From an uncultured Spirochaetota bacterium (GTDB lineage: Bacteria > Spirochaetota > Spirochaetia > JAFGXN01): a stretch of DNA of 56,320 nucleotides. A program made the translations under genes and the position numbers. A model generated the notes under the pieces. The model worked only from the letters and a program-made list of their open reading frames with translations, searched no databases and had not been told where the DNA came from. Location: assembly GCA_944390005.1 (NCBI GenBank), contig CALXOJ010000011.1, forward strand, positions 1 to 56,320, written 5' to 3'. This document shows positions 24,788 to 34,503 of the stretch, piece by piece (position 1 is the first letter of the stretch; each line of letters begins with the position of its first letter).

Positions 24788-24963
24788 AAGCAAGTCCCTT
24801 TTAAATTAAAATAATCAAATTAAAATAAATAAGCAAGGAAAAAAGAGAAGAAATAATAACAAAAAATTAAAACACTAAACCTCTTTTTTACTAATTATAA
24901 TTTGAAAAATTATTTCCGATTTGTTAGTATAAAGTGTTTTAAAATTGGAGTTCTCGTTTTTGA

Positions 24964-26094
24964 ATGATAGATGTGATTAATAATTATTTTCTGTCACGTA
25001 AATTGGAAGACAGTATTATTCCCCGAAATCGGGAGATAATCGCCAAATCCAATTTGGAGACATTAAAAATCGGATTGATTGTCAGTTTTGTCGTTTTCTC
25101 CGGGGCGGGGATTTATTATCTCTTCCGTAATCCAATGCGCAGCATACCTGACTTTGTTTTTTCTGTCAGTCTGGTTGTCATCTATTTTCTTGTCAGGAAA
25201 CTGAAAAATCCGAGTATCGTTTTAATTTGTCTCTATGGTGTTTCCGAATATTTTTGTCTGTTTACAATGAGTTTATCGTTTGTTCAGCCGAATATGTTGG
25301 CGGTTGTCGGCGTCTGTATTTTATGCGTTTTGCCGTCCGAGATTTTGGATCGTTCGCAGCGCGTTGAGTTTTTTTCGCTCTTCAATACGATTCTGATGTG
25401 CATTGTTTCGCTTTGTGTCAAAGATCCGTTTTTCGGTTTAAAAGATTCAATTCATTTTTTCGGAGCTTTTTTGATCGGTGTTGCCGTCGGTGCGCATACG
25501 AGGGTCGGACATCTTCAGCAGTTTGAACTGCAGCGGAAAACGGAGTCGCAGAGGATTATCGATTTTCTGACAGGATTGATGAACCGGCGGAAGTTATTTG
25601 ACGATTTGTCGATAATGAGAAAAGAAAATAAAATGATAGCGTTTGCGGTGATGATCGACGTCGATTTTTTTAAGGAATTTAACGATACTTACGGTCATCA
25701 AAGCGGGGATTTGATTCTTCAGAAGATCGGCAACGTCCTTTCCGAAGAGGCTGATCGTAATGGAATTGTGTTTTACCGGTACGGAGGGGAAGAGTTTATC
25801 GGTATCGGAACTTGTTCGCAGATCAACGTTCCCTCTGTCTGTGAGTCTGTTCGTATGCAAATCGAAAGTCTGAATATCAGATTCGAGGAATCTCCGTTTT
25901 CAAAAGTCACTGTCAGTATCGGCTATGCAACAAACGAAAACAATCGGTTTAATCAAGATGAGTTGATCCGCATGACCGATTCTGCCCTTTATCACGCCAA
26001 AAGAGCCGGTCGGAATCGGACGGTTGCCTGGGAAGGCGAATTCGAATTTTTAAAGGATTTGGCGTTGCGGCTCGATGACGAATTGATTGTCTGA
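24964..26094 (+). CDS. Membrane diguanylate cyclase (GGDEF domain)
   Basis: 376 residues. Residues about 29-175 contain five or so hydrophobic helices of an uncharacterised membrane sensor. The GGDEF domain spans about 200-365 with DFLTGLMNRRKLF, VMIDVDFFKEFNDTYGHQSGD and the active-site RYGGEEFIGIG; GGEEF is a functional variant. The RxxD inhibitory site normally five residues before GGEEF is absent, so product inhibition is not expected at that site. It would make cyclic di-GMP from two GTP. TTGAAA-17-TAGTAT lies upstream. A run of 13 T follows the stop. Confidence 0.9.
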   Translation: MIDVINNYFLSRKLEDSIIPRNREIIAKSNLETLKIGLIVSFVVFSGAGIYYLFRNPMRSIPDFVFSVSLVVIYFLVRKLKNPSIVLICLYGVSEYFCLFTMSLSFVQPNMLAVVGVCILCVLPSEILDRSQRVEFFSLFNTILMCIVSLCVKDPFFGLKDSIHFFGAFLIGVAVGAHTRVGHLQQFELQRKTESQRIIDFLTGLMNRRKLFDDLSIMRKENKMIAFAVMIDVDFFKEFNDTYGHQSGDLILQKIGNVLSEEADRNGIVFYRYGGEEFIGIGTCSQINVPSVCESVRMQIESLNIRFEESPFSKVTVSIGYATNENNRFNQDELIRMTDSALYHAKRAGRNRTVAWEGEFEFLKDLALRLDDELIV

Positions 26095-26159
26095 TTTTTT
26101 TTTTTTTGAAAAAGCGCTGTTTTTGATAAAAATCTTCATTAATAACAATGGAGGTTTTT

Positions 26160-26483
26160 ATGTTTCGGATGAGTCTGATTTTATTTTTAGCGGCGGCGCT
26201 GCCGGCGGCAGGAGTGGATCCTCAAGCCGCTATCGATCGTTTGAAGACTGCGGAAACGGCGGTTTCGGTTTATGACGGAGGCGGCGGCGAAGCGCAATGG
26301 ACGGAAGATCTGCAGGCGTTGGAGACGATGTGGGACTGTGTTTCGCCGCAGATGCGTGCCGAGTTTCGAGATTTTTTACTGCCTCTTTATATGCGCGAAT
26401 CAATGGGAATTCCGCTCTTTGAAGAGGGTGACAGTGAGTGGCTTGAAACGGCTGAAAAACTGCTGTTCGATGATTCGTTTTAA
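26160..26483 (+). CDS. Small exported protein of unknown function
   Basis: 107 residues. GGAGG 5 nt before the ATG at 26160 decides the start, and an ATG at 26148 overlaps that site. FRMSLILFLAAALPAAGV is a signal peptide. The mature part is acidic with several aromatic residues (QALETMWDCVSPQMRAEF, MGIPLFEEGDSEWL) and looks helical. I recognise no family. It lies between the diguanylate cyclase and pheS, and its stop is 32 bp before the pheS -35. Confidence 0.65.
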   Translation: MFRMSLILFLAAALPAAGVDPQAAIDRLKTAETAVSVYDGGGGEAQWTEDLQALETMWDCVSPQMRAEFRDFLLPLYMRESMGIPLFEEGDSEWLETAEKLLFDDSF

Positions 26484-26514
26484 GTCGTTTTTCTTTTGAA
26501 GCCGAGCTTCTCCG

Positions 26515-26543
26515 TTGCGAAAAAAACCGATTTGATGTACAAT
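26515..26543 (+). promoter_or_regulatory. Promoter of pheST
   Basis: TTGCGA (26515-26520), 17 bp, TACAAT (26538-26543). Expected +1 near 26550 leaves a leader of about 10 nt beginning at the AAGGAG itself. No T-box or peptide attenuator fits here. Confidence 0.6.
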
Positions 26544-26559
26544 GCAAAAGGAGAAGTTT

Positions 26560-27603
26560 ATGTCGAAAAAGACGGAGCAAATCAAAGCGGATTTTCTTAA
26601 AGCGATTGAAACCGTCCGGACTCAACCGGATTTAGCCAAACTGAAAGCCGATTTCATCGGAAAAAAAGGTGTTCTGTCCGAAATTTTAAAAGAAATGAAA
26701 GGTCAGCCGCCTGAAATCATCCGCGAAATCGGACAGGTTGTCAATCAGCTGAAAACGGAAATCGAAAAGACTGTCGACGATAAAATGAAGAAGATTGAAG
26801 CGGCGGTGATTGACGAAAAGCTGAAGCGGGAGAGAATCGATGTCTCGTTGCGTGAATCGCTTTTTGATCGCGGTCTGACGGACGCCGGTTATCATCCCGT
26901 AACGCTGATTCAGCGGGAAGTCGAGGACGTTTTTACATCGATGGGATTTGAAATCCTTGACGGACCCCACATCGAAGACGATTACCACAACTTTGTCGCG
27001 TTGAATATTCCCGAGCATCATCCCGCCCGCGATATGCAGGATACTTTTTGGTTTTCCGATCTGAAGCATTTGCTGCGGACCCACACCTCTCCGATTCAGG
27101 TGCGCGGAATGGAAAGCCGCAAACCGCCGTTTAAGTTTGTCGGTCCGGGAAAAGTTTTCCGTAATGAAGCAACTGACGCTTCTCATGAAATGGTATTTCA
27201 CCAAATTGAAGGGATGATGGTTGACGAAAACATTACCGTTTCCCATTTGATTTATTTTATGAAGACGCTCTTGAGCGAAATTTTCGGTCGAAGCGTCGAA
27301 GTGCGTCTGAGACCCGGATTTTTCCCGTTCGTCGAACCGGGGTTTGAGTTGGACATTAAATGTCTGATTTGCGGCGGCAAAGGCTGTTCTGTTTGCAAGC
27401 ATCAAGGGTGGTTGGAACTGCTGCCGTGCGGAATGGTGCATCCGAATGTTCTGACGTACAGCGGCATCGATATTAAGCGTTACAACGGATTTGCTTTCGG
27501 ATTGGGATTGGATCGTCTGGTGATGATGCGCTACGGAATCGACGACATCCGTCACTTTCACGGCGGCGATTTGCGTTTTATTCGTCAATTTAAATCCTGT
27601 TAA
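26560..27603 (+). CDS. pheS: Phenylalanyl-tRNA synthetase alpha subunit
   Basis: 347 residues. An N-terminal coiled coil (1-85) binds tRNA. The class II catalytic core contains motif 2 (FVGPGKVFRNEATDASHEMVF) and motif 3 (GFAFGLGLDRLVMMRYG). The Cys cluster CLICGGKGCSVCKHQGW is common in the family. It charges tRNA-Phe as an alpha2-beta2 enzyme with PheT, encoded 14 bp downstream. The ATG at 26560 has AAGGAG; an ATG at 26542 overlaps the -10 and is rejected. Confidence 0.97.
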   Translation: MSKKTEQIKADFLKAIETVRTQPDLAKLKADFIGKKGVLSEILKEMKGQPPEIIREIGQVVNQLKTEIEKTVDDKMKKIEAAVIDEKLKRERIDVSLRESLFDRGLTDAGYHPVTLIQREVEDVFTSMGFEILDGPHIEDDYHNFVALNIPEHHPARDMQDTFWFSDLKHLLRTHTSPIQVRGMESRKPPFKFVGPGKVFRNEATDASHEMVFHQIEGMMVDENITVSHLIYFMKTLLSEIFGRSVEVRLRPGFFPFVEPGFELDIKCLICGGKGCSVCKHQGWLELLPCGMVHPNVLTYSGIDIKRYNGFAFGLGLDRLVMMRYGIDDIRHFHGGDLRFIRQFKSC

Positions 27604-27617
27604 AGCGGAGCGGAAAA

Positions 27618-30041
27618 ATGAATGTTTCAATCAACTGGATTCGGGAATTTGTTGATTTGCCGCAGGAGACCGGCAGTGAATTGGGAGCGAAATTTACACT
27701 TTCGACCTGTGAAGTCGAAGAGGTGAAGACGGTTAACGAATATCTCCAAAATGTCGTTGTGGCTGAAATTGTCGAAATCGAAAATCATCCGAATTCCGAC
27801 AAGCTGCATTTGGTGACGATTAATAAAGGAAAAGACACACAGCGGGTGGTTTGCGGAGCGCCGAATGTCCGAATCGGAATGAAAGTTCCGTTTGCGCCGA
27901 CGGGAACCGTTTTACCCGGCGGATTCACTTTAACGCCGAAAGAAATTCGCGGAGTTGTTTCAGAAGGAATGCTGTGCAGTGCTGCCGAACTGGAAATCGG
28001 TAGTGATGACAGCGGTTTGCACGAGTTTCCTGCCGATGCTCCTGTCGGCGAATCTTTGGAGCGGTATTTGAACCGTCCTGTCGACATCATTTTCGATATT
28101 GACAACAAATCGATTACTCACCGCCCCGATTTGTGGGCACAGTACGGTATGGCGCGGGAATTTGCGGCTGTTTTTAAGAGTTCGCTGCGCAATCCGTACG
28201 ATGAAAATTGGCAGAAAGCGTTGGAAGCCAAACTTGGCAAAGGCACTTCTCCGATTGCGGTTGAGGTCGATGAAGATTCGGCGTGTAAAATTTACTGCGG
28301 CTTGTATGTCAAAAACGTGACTGTCGGCGAAAGTCCCGATTGGATGAAAACACGGCTGAACGCTTGCGGTGTACGCTCCATCAACAGTTTGGTCGATATT
28401 TCCAACTATGTCATGCTTGAATTAGGAATTCCAAACCACATTTTCGATGCTTCGCAAATTGCCGGCGCGCGCATTCATGTCCGTCGGGCGGGAACGGAAC
28501 AAACCTTTGTAACACTGGATGAAACGGAACGGGCGATTCTGCCGCAGGATACAATGATTTGCGACGCCGAAAAACCGGTGGCGATCGCCGGCATCATGGG
28601 CGGATTAAATTCGGGAGTGACGGAATCGACTACCGATGTGTTTATTGAAGTCGCTAATTTTACGGATTCCGAAGTGCGGAAAACATCGACGCGGCTCGGT
28701 TTGCGTTCGGATTCCTCAATTCGCTACGAAAAGTCGCTGGATTCTCATTTGGTACGACGTTCATCGCTGCGGATTCTTGATTTGATTTTACAGCTTTGCC
28801 CGCAAGCTGAGCCGGTGGGAACGCAGGTGATTGCCGGAAAAGACAATCAGCCGTATCGGGCGCCGGAAATCGAAATTTCGTGCGATAAAATTCGATCTGT
28901 TTTGGGAACCGATTTTCCTGCGGATGAAGAAATTATCGATATTTTGACGCGGTTGGATTTCGGTGTGCGGAATCAAAACGGCAGTCTGACCGTTTCTGTT
29001 CCGAGCTGGAGGGCAACAAAGGACGTGGAGTGCGACGCCGATATTATCGAAGAAGTCGGCCGTATCGTCGGATTCGATAACATTGCCGCCCGGGCTCCGC
29101 TGATTCGTATTGAGGCCGTTCGTCTCTCTTTGCCAAAACAGCTTCACCGCAAAATTCAGGATTTTCTGGTGCTGCGTGGACGTTCGCTTGAAGTGATGAC
29201 TTATCCGATGATCGGCGAAAAACTTCTGCAAAAGGCGCATTGGCCGGATTTGAACGAAAGACTGATTCTGAAAAATGCTGTCAGCAAAGACAACGACCGA
29301 ATGCGGCCGTCTTTAATTCCGACTGCATTGCAGACGGCGGCTTTAAATGCGAAAAATTTCCCCTCATTCCGCTTCTTTGAACTCGGACGCGCTTACTTTC
29401 CCGATGAGAACACTTTTTCGATTGAGAAAAATCAAGTCGTTATCGGTTTTTTTAACCGTAAAGAGGATTCGTTTTTGCCTTTGCTGAACACCGTTGAACA
29501 GATGCTCGATTATCTCGGTTATCCGGCGGTTATCGGCGACAACGGCGGGCGAGCGGCGATGCTTCCGAAAGATTGGGACGGTGTTCATCCGTATGAGTCG
29601 GTTGATTTGAGAATTCTGGGAAAACCGTGCGGCGCTGTGTTTTCCGTTCATCCCTCTTTGTTGAACGAATGGAAAATGCGCGGAAAGCTGACACTGGCGC
29701 TTATCGATTTGTCCGAATTTGAAAATATCAAACCGAAGGAGAAGGTGAAGTACAAACCGCTTCCGAAGTATCCCGGCAGCATTTTCGATTGCACGGTGAC
29801 AGTTCCGAGGGAAACGGCCGCCGCCGAAGTTTTACGTGCGTTGAAAGGAGTCAAATACAAGGAGCTGGAATCGGTGCGGATTGTCGATATTTTTTATCCT
29901 GAAGATCCGGCTGTTAAACTGATGACGGTTCGCGCTGCGTTTTCGGCGCCCGATAAAACGCTTGACGGTGCTTTTTTGGAAGAGGCTCAGAATAAAGTCG
30001 TTTCCGAATTGGCAAAAGCAGGGTTTCCGTTGAAAATATAA
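27618..30041 (+). CDS. pheT: Phenylalanyl-tRNA synthetase beta subunit
   Basis: 807 residues. Domains in order: EMAP-type tRNA-binding (about 39-150, VVVAEIVEIENHPNSDKLHL), B3/B4 editing (about 210-385, VDISNYVMLELGIPNHIFD), B5 (about 400-475), the catalytic-like core (SVPSWRATKDVECDADIIEE onward), and the C-terminal ferredoxin-fold anticodon-binding domain (YPGSIFDCTVTVPRETAA). It recognises tRNA-Phe and edits mischarged Tyr. It follows pheS with GGAG at its start, and a strong terminator lies 1-2 nt after the stop. Confidence 0.97.
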   Translation: MNVSINWIREFVDLPQETGSELGAKFTLSTCEVEEVKTVNEYLQNVVVAEIVEIENHPNSDKLHLVTINKGKDTQRVVCGAPNVRIGMKVPFAPTGTVLPGGFTLTPKEIRGVVSEGMLCSAAELEIGSDDSGLHEFPADAPVGESLERYLNRPVDIIFDIDNKSITHRPDLWAQYGMAREFAAVFKSSLRNPYDENWQKALEAKLGKGTSPIAVEVDEDSACKIYCGLYVKNVTVGESPDWMKTRLNACGVRSINSLVDISNYVMLELGIPNHIFDASQIAGARIHVRRAGTEQTFVTLDETERAILPQDTMICDAEKPVAIAGIMGGLNSGVTESTTDVFIEVANFTDSEVRKTSTRLGLRSDSSIRYEKSLDSHLVRRSSLRILDLILQLCPQAEPVGTQVIAGKDNQPYRAPEIEISCDKIRSVLGTDFPADEEIIDILTRLDFGVRNQNGSLTVSVPSWRATKDVECDADIIEEVGRIVGFDNIAARAPLIRIEAVRLSLPKQLHRKIQDFLVLRGRSLEVMTYPMIGEKLLQKAHWPDLNERLILKNAVSKDNDRMRPSLIPTALQTAALNAKNFPSFRFFELGRAYFPDENTFSIEKNQVVIGFFNRKEDSFLPLLNTVEQMLDYLGYPAVIGDNGGRAAMLPKDWDGVHPYESVDLRILGKPCGAVFSVHPSLLNEWKMRGKLTLALIDLSEFENIKPKEKVKYKPLPKYPGSIFDCTVTVPRETAAAEVLRALKGVKYKELESVRIVDIFYPEDPAVKLMTVRAAFSAPDKTLDGAFLEEAQNKVVSELAKAGFPLKI

Positions 30042-30042
30042 G

Positions 30043-30074
30043 AAAAAAAGAGGTTCAAATGAACCTCTTTTTTC
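30043..30074. terminator. Bidirectional terminator between pheT and thrC
   Basis: AAAGAGGTTCA and TGAACCTCTTT form a near-perfect hairpin with an A-run before it and a T-run after it, so it can end both pheT (plus) and thrC (minus). Confidence 0.92.
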
Positions 30075-30076
30075 GT

Positions 30077-31381
30077 TTATTTCAGTTTTTCCAGAAAAGC
30101 GGCGAGCGCTTCGTCGTCGGCATCGATTTTTTCCGCAATTTTCGGCAAAGCCTGAACTTTCTTTAGCGAAGTCGGCAGCGGAACGGTGATGTTCAACACC
30201 TTTTCAATTAAGTCGGCGAATTTGGCGGGATGCGCCGTTGCCAGCGAAACGATTTTTCCCGGTTGTTTTTTCAAATGCTGATAGGAAGCGACGATTCCAA
30301 CAGCCGTGTGCGGACAGATAAACTGCTGAGTTTTCTCGTAAACGGAACTGATTGCTTTGATGGTTTCCCGACTGTTGACCGAATAAGACTCAATTTCTTT
30401 GCGCATATTATCGACCGATTCATAAATTGCCAGAAGCCGTTCGAAGTTGCTCGGATTGCCGACATCCATCGCGTTTGAATAGGTAGCAATACTCGGTTGC
30501 GGTTTAAATTCTCCCGTCTCCAGATAGTCGAGAAAGACTCGGTTTGCGTTGACGGCTGCAATGAATTTTTTAACCGGCAGTCCGCAGAGGTGAGCCCAAA
30601 CGCCGCCGGTCAGATTGCCGAAATTGCCGCTCGGAACGGTAAAAGTCAAATCATCCGCTTCAGACTTTGGTGTTTTCAGTTGAGAACGTGCCCAAATGTA
30701 ATAAAATGTCTGCGCTGTCAAGCGGCCGAGGTTAATGCTGTTGGCGCTTGTCAAATTGAGAGATTTCTTTAAATTCGTATTGCCGAATGCATTTTTTACC
30801 AACCGCTGACAGTCATCGAAAGTGCCGCGCACTTCGAGAGCATGAATATTCTCTCCCAAAGTTGTCAGCTGTTTTTCTTGCAGAGGACTGACTTTTTCCG
30901 ACGGGTAGAGAATGACAACGTCGATGTTGGCTTTTTTATAGAAGGCTTGAGCGACGGCACTGCCGGTATCGCCGCTGGTTGCGGTCAAAATGACGGCATG
31001 GTGCGACTGCTTGCCCAAAAACGCTTCCATGGAGGCTGCCAGAAACGAAGCGCCGAAGTCTTTAAACGAAAGCGACGGACCGTGAAAAAGCTCCAGAAGG
31101 ATGATGTTGTTTCCGAGGCGGTTCAGTTTCGGTTCAAAGTGAAATGCCGACTGAACAATGTCTCCGACCTGTGTTTCGGTTAATTCATCGCCGAGAAAGG
31201 CATAGGCGGTTGCCGTTGCGATTTCGTTAAAAGATGTCTGCGGCGTAAATGAATCAAAAAGTTGAGATAAATCGGGATTTTTGTCGGCGTAATAGAGCCC
31301 TCCGCTCTCCGCCAATCCGGTAAAAATCGCCTGTTGAAAAGAAACCGAAACGTTTCGATTCCGCGTGTCCGTAAAACGCAT
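30077..31381 (-). CDS. thrC: Threonine synthase
   Basis: 434 residues, the longer E. coli-type class. PLP lysine in LSFKDFGASF (about 106-115), cofactor phosphate loop ATSGDTGSAV (about 134-143), and the GNFGNLTGGVWAHLCGLP segment (about 245-262). It converts O-phosphohomoserine to threonine. AGGAGGG precedes the ATG. lysC lies two genes upstream on the same strand, with purB between; a 151-bp gap before thrC suggests a separate promoter. Confidence 0.96.
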   Translation of the reverse strand: MRFTDTRNRNVSVSFQQAIFTGLAESGGLYYADKNPDLSQLFDSFTPQTSFNEIATATAYAFLGDELTETQVGDIVQSAFHFEPKLNRLGNNIILLELFHGPSLSFKDFGASFLAASMEAFLGKQSHHAVILTATSGDTGSAVAQAFYKKANIDVVILYPSEKVSPLQEKQLTTLGENIHALEVRGTFDDCQRLVKNAFGNTNLKKSLNLTSANSINLGRLTAQTFYYIWARSQLKTPKSEADDLTFTVPSGNFGNLTGGVWAHLCGLPVKKFIAAVNANRVFLDYLETGEFKPQPSIATYSNAMDVGNPSNFERLLAIYESVDNMRKEIESYSVNSRETIKAISSVYEKTQQFICPHTAVGIVASYQHLKKQPGKIVSLATAHPAKFADLIEKVLNITVPLPTSLKKVQALPKIAEKIDADDEALAAFLEKLK

Positions 31382-31532
31382 TCGTACCCTCCTAAAACCT
31401 GTTTTATCATATAACGATGAAAAGTCGCGGCTTCATATTCTTGTGAAAACCGATACTGCTCTGAGTCCGATTTCCATCGTTATTTTTTGTTTTCTTTGCG
31501 CTTGATATCCGAAAGAAATTCGATCGGGTTTT

Positions 31533-32957
31533 TTACAAAATAGCGCCCGGGGTGTATTCCGCTTCTTTCGGGAAACGGCTTCGCCAAACCTCAGTCCGCT
31601 GTACAAAGTCGTCGACTTGCGTCGCCGCTGAGCCGGTCAGTTCGTCGGCGCGGTCAAGAATCGCTTGCAGCTGCTCTTCACTCAACCCGATGCGGGAATC
31701 TTTAGCCAGCCGTTGAATCAAATCGTTGTGTGCGATTTTTCCGGAACGAAGGTCGCGGGCGACGGCGACCGCTTGCTCTTTGATGGCTTCATGGGCGGTT
31801 TCTCGGCCGGCGCCGTGTTTGACAGCCTCCATTAAAATGGTGGTAGTCACCAAAAACGGAAAGTAGCGGCGGTTTTCGTTTTGGATGGCAGCTTCGTAGA
31901 CTTCCATTTGATTCAAAACCGTCAAAAACGTTTCCATTAAACCGTCGGCGGCAAAAAAAGCATCAGGCAAAGCGACGCGGCGAACAACCGAACATGAGAC
32001 GTCGCCTTCATTCCATTGATCACCGGCTAATGCGGAAACCATTTCTGCATAACCGCAGAGAATGACTTTAAACCCGTTGATGCGTTCGCAGGAACGGCTG
32101 TTCATTTTATGAGGCATAGCTGATGAACCGACTTGACCTTTTGCAAATCCTTCGGAAGCGGTTTCGTTGCCGGCCATCAGCCGCAAAGTTTTGGCGAACG
32201 ATGAAGGGGCGGAGGCTGCTGCGACCAAAGCCGACACCGCCGCATAATCCAAACTGCGGGGATAAACCTGACCGACAGCCTTTAATGTCCGCGGAATTCC
32301 CAAATGAGCGGCGATTTCATCTTCAAATGCACTCATTTTTGCCGCATCTCCGTCGAAAAGCGTCTGTAAATCGAGGCAGGTTCCGACGGCTCCTTTGATG
32401 CCGCGTACGGCGAAGCGATCGATCAGAAAATCGAGTTCCTCCAACGCTGCCATCAAATCCTCTCCAAACATGGCAATCCGTTTTCCGAAGGTCGTCGGCT
32501 GGGCGGCGACATTGTGTGTGCGCGCCGTGATGACAAGGGTTTTGTATTGCTCTGCTCTTTGAGCCATGCGGTTCAGCGCCGCCACCGCTTTCGCTCGAAT
32601 CAGCAGAAGACTGCGGTAAATCTGAACTTGTTCGACGTTTTCGGTTAAATCGCGGCTGGTCATTCCTTTGTGAATCTGCTCGAAACCGGCCAAATCGCAA
32701 AATTCTTCAATGCGCGCTTTGACATCGTGGCGGGTGATTTGTTCTCTCGCACGGATCGATTCCAAGTCGACTTTGTTTTTGACTTGTTCGTAAGCGTCAA
32801 TTGCTTCCTGCGGAATGTCGACTCCCGCTTTTTTCTGAGCCTTCATTACGGCAATCCAAAATTCCCGTTCCATGACAATGCGGCCTTCCGGCGACCAAAT
32901 AGTCTTCATTTCAGGGGAGGCATAGCGTTCCGCCAAAACATTTTCAATTATATTCAT
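31533..32957 (-). CDS. purB: Adenylosuccinate lyase
   Basis: 474 residues of the fumarase/aspartase superfamily. The signature GSSAMPHKMNSRSCERI is complete, TSRDLTENVEQVQ (catalytic region 1) and ARTHNVAAQPTTFGKR (catalytic region 2) are present. It works twice in purine synthesis, cleaving SAICAR and adenylosuccinate and releasing fumarate. The ATG lies 2 nt after the lysC stop with GGAG inside lysC, so the two genes are cotranscribed and probably translationally coupled, an odd functional pairing. Confidence 0.95.
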   Translation of the reverse strand: MNIIENVLAERYASPEMKTIWSPEGRIVMEREFWIAVMKAQKKAGVDIPQEAIDAYEQVKNKVDLESIRAREQITRHDVKARIEEFCDLAGFEQIHKGMTSRDLTENVEQVQIYRSLLLIRAKAVAALNRMAQRAEQYKTLVITARTHNVAAQPTTFGKRIAMFGEDLMAALEELDFLIDRFAVRGIKGAVGTCLDLQTLFDGDAAKMSAFEDEIAAHLGIPRTLKAVGQVYPRSLDYAAVSALVAAASAPSSFAKTLRLMAGNETASEGFAKGQVGSSAMPHKMNSRSCERINGFKVILCGYAEMVSALAGDQWNEGDVSCSVVRRVALPDAFFAADGLMETFLTVLNQMEVYEAAIQNENRRYFPFLVTTTILMEAVKHGAGRETAHEAIKEQAVAVARDLRSGKIAHNDLIQRLAKDSRIGLSEEQLQAILDRADELTGSAATQVDDFVQRTEVWRSRFPKEAEYTPGAIL

Positions 32958-32959
32958 TT

Positions 32960-34342
32960 TTATACTCCGAAAAATTTTTTATGAACGGCTTTAACGGCGG
33001 CTTCTTTGTCCGCGGCTGAAATAATCGCCGAAACGTTGCGTTCGCTGGAGCCCTGCGCAATTGCCAAAACGTTGACGGAGGCGTCGCCCAATGCCGAGAA
33101 AATTTTCCCCGCAATTCCCGGACTGCCGATCATGTTTTCCCCGATGACGGCGACGGTAACGCAGTCGGCAGTGGTCTGAATACCGGAAATGATGCGCTGT
33201 TCGAGATATTTTGCCAGATCGCATTTAAGGGCGTCCGCGGCGTCGGCTGCTTCTTTGCGGCTGCACGCGAAACAAATTGAATGTTCACTGGAGCACTGCG
33301 AAATCATGATGACGTTGATTTTCCGTTTTGCCAGGGCAGAAAACACCTCTGCGGCGATTCCCGGCTTTCCGATCATACCGCTTCCTTCAATATTAATCAG
33401 ACAAATGTCATTCATTACGGCGATTCCGGTAATCGGAGTTTCATGCAGAACCGGCGTACAGACGATTTTTGTTCCGGCTGCTGTCGGGTTCATTGTATTT
33501 TTAATAAAAATCGGGATTCCCTTTTCCAAAGCCGGAGCCATGGTTGACGGATGAATGACCTGTGCGCCGAGATAAGAGAGCTCCATTGCTTCAAAAGAGC
33601 TGATTTCGGGAATAACGAGCGCTTTTTCAACAATCCGTGGATCAGCCGACATAACGCCGTCGACATCGGTCCAAATTTCGATGCGGGAAGCGTCCAGGGC
33701 ATGCCCCAAAATACCGGCGGTGTAGTCCGAACCGTTGCGGCCGAGCGTTGTGGAAATGCCGTTGACCGTCGATGAGATAAAGCCGGTGACCACCGGAATG
33801 CCTTTGACGGCGGCGATTCGGCTGCGGATCAGCGGAACAGAGACGTCAAAAAGGACGTTGGCGGCTCCGTAGTTGTCATCGGTTTTGATGATTTCCCGTG
33901 CATCGATATAAACGGCTGGAGTGCCGGTTGATTCAAGATAGCGGGCGATGATGTAGTTATTCATCCGCTCTCCCATGCCGGCAATCAAATCAGCGCTGCG
34001 GGGCGAGCAGTTTTTGACAAGGGAAACACCGATCAAAATCTCTTCCCATTCCTGCAAAAATGTGTCGATACCGGCTTTAACGGAGGCTTTGTCGGATCCG
34101 GAAAAGAGCTCTTCAATCGCTTCATACTGCCGGTTCCGGACTTCTTCGATTGCCATTCTGTAGCTTTCGTCCCGTTTTTCGGCTGTTTTTCCTGAAGAAA
34201 TCAGAGCTTCCGTGACGCCTTTCATCGCCGACGCGACCACCGTTACTCGGTCTTCTTGCGCCGTTTTTCGAATAATTTCACACGCTTCGCGGATACGATT
34301 TGCCGTTTTGACTGACGTTCCGCCGAATTTCATCACTATCAT
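32960..34342 (-). CDS. lysC: Aspartate kinase, monofunctional
   Basis: 460 residues from the ATG at 34342, which gives the family start MIVMKFGGTSVKTANRI. GRNGSDYTAGILGHAL and EIWTDVDGVMSADPRIV mark the catalytic amino-acid kinase domain; two C-terminal ACT domains follow (VMNDICLINIEGSGMIGKPG, CVTVAVIGENMIGSPG). It phosphorylates aspartate as the first step to lysine, threonine and methionine, with feedback through the ACT pair. No Shine-Dalgarno is visible; the ATG lies 6 nt after a TATAAC, so leaderless initiation is likely. The frame extends 35 codons further upstream through the promoter and was rejected. Confidence 0.94.
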   Translation of the reverse strand: MIVMKFGGTSVKTANRIREACEIIRKTAQEDRVTVVASAMKGVTEALISSGKTAEKRDESYRMAIEEVRNRQYEAIEELFSGSDKASVKAGIDTFLQEWEEILIGVSLVKNCSPRSADLIAGMGERMNNYIIARYLESTGTPAVYIDAREIIKTDDNYGAANVLFDVSVPLIRSRIAAVKGIPVVTGFISSTVNGISTTLGRNGSDYTAGILGHALDASRIEIWTDVDGVMSADPRIVEKALVIPEISSFEAMELSYLGAQVIHPSTMAPALEKGIPIFIKNTMNPTAAGTKIVCTPVLHETPITGIAVMNDICLINIEGSGMIGKPGIAAEVFSALAKRKINVIMISQCSSEHSICFACSRKEAADAADALKCDLAKYLEQRIISGIQTTADCVTVAVIGENMIGSPGIAGKIFSALGDASVNVLAIAQGSSERNVSAIISAADKEAAVKAVHKKFFGV

Positions 34343-34348
34343 AAATCT

Positions 34349-34377
34349 GTTATACCGTTTTTGACGGGATTCTTCAA
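34349..34377 (-). promoter_or_regulatory. Promoter of lysC-purB (leaderless)
   Basis: Minus strand TTGAAG (34372-34377), 17 bp, TATAAC (34349-34354), 6 nt, ATG. Confidence 0.65.
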
Positions 34378-34440
34378 TATTGGTATTTGAAAAAATAATC
34401 TTTTCCGATTTTAAATTGCGGGAAAAAAAGCCGCGGATAT

Positions 34441-34469
34441 TTGACATTAATTTTCTCGATTGATAGAAT
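34441..34469 (+). promoter_or_regulatory. Promoter of the first MATE gene
   Basis: TTGACA (34441-34446), 17 bp, TAGAAT (34464-34469), divergent from lysC. The ATG at 34474 is too close to the -10; the ATG at 34504 has GAGGA. Confidence 0.7.
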
Positions 34470-34503
34470 TCGGATGAAAGTTGAAGAAGTACAAGAGGAA
34501 GTT

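Noticed and set aside
26095-26107. Run of 13 T after the diguanylate cyclase gene as a terminator or slippage site
   Set aside because: No stem-loop precedes it and it lies after the stop codon, so no frameshift role; a weak termination effect cannot be excluded.
26686-27630. Long minus-strand frame opposite pheS
   Set aside because: pheS has all its motifs; the opposite frame has no recognisable domain and no start signal.
32960-34447. Aspartate kinase with a 35-residue N-terminal extension
   Set aside because: The extension covers the promoter and is not found in the family; MIVMKFGGTSV at 34342 is the expected N-terminus.
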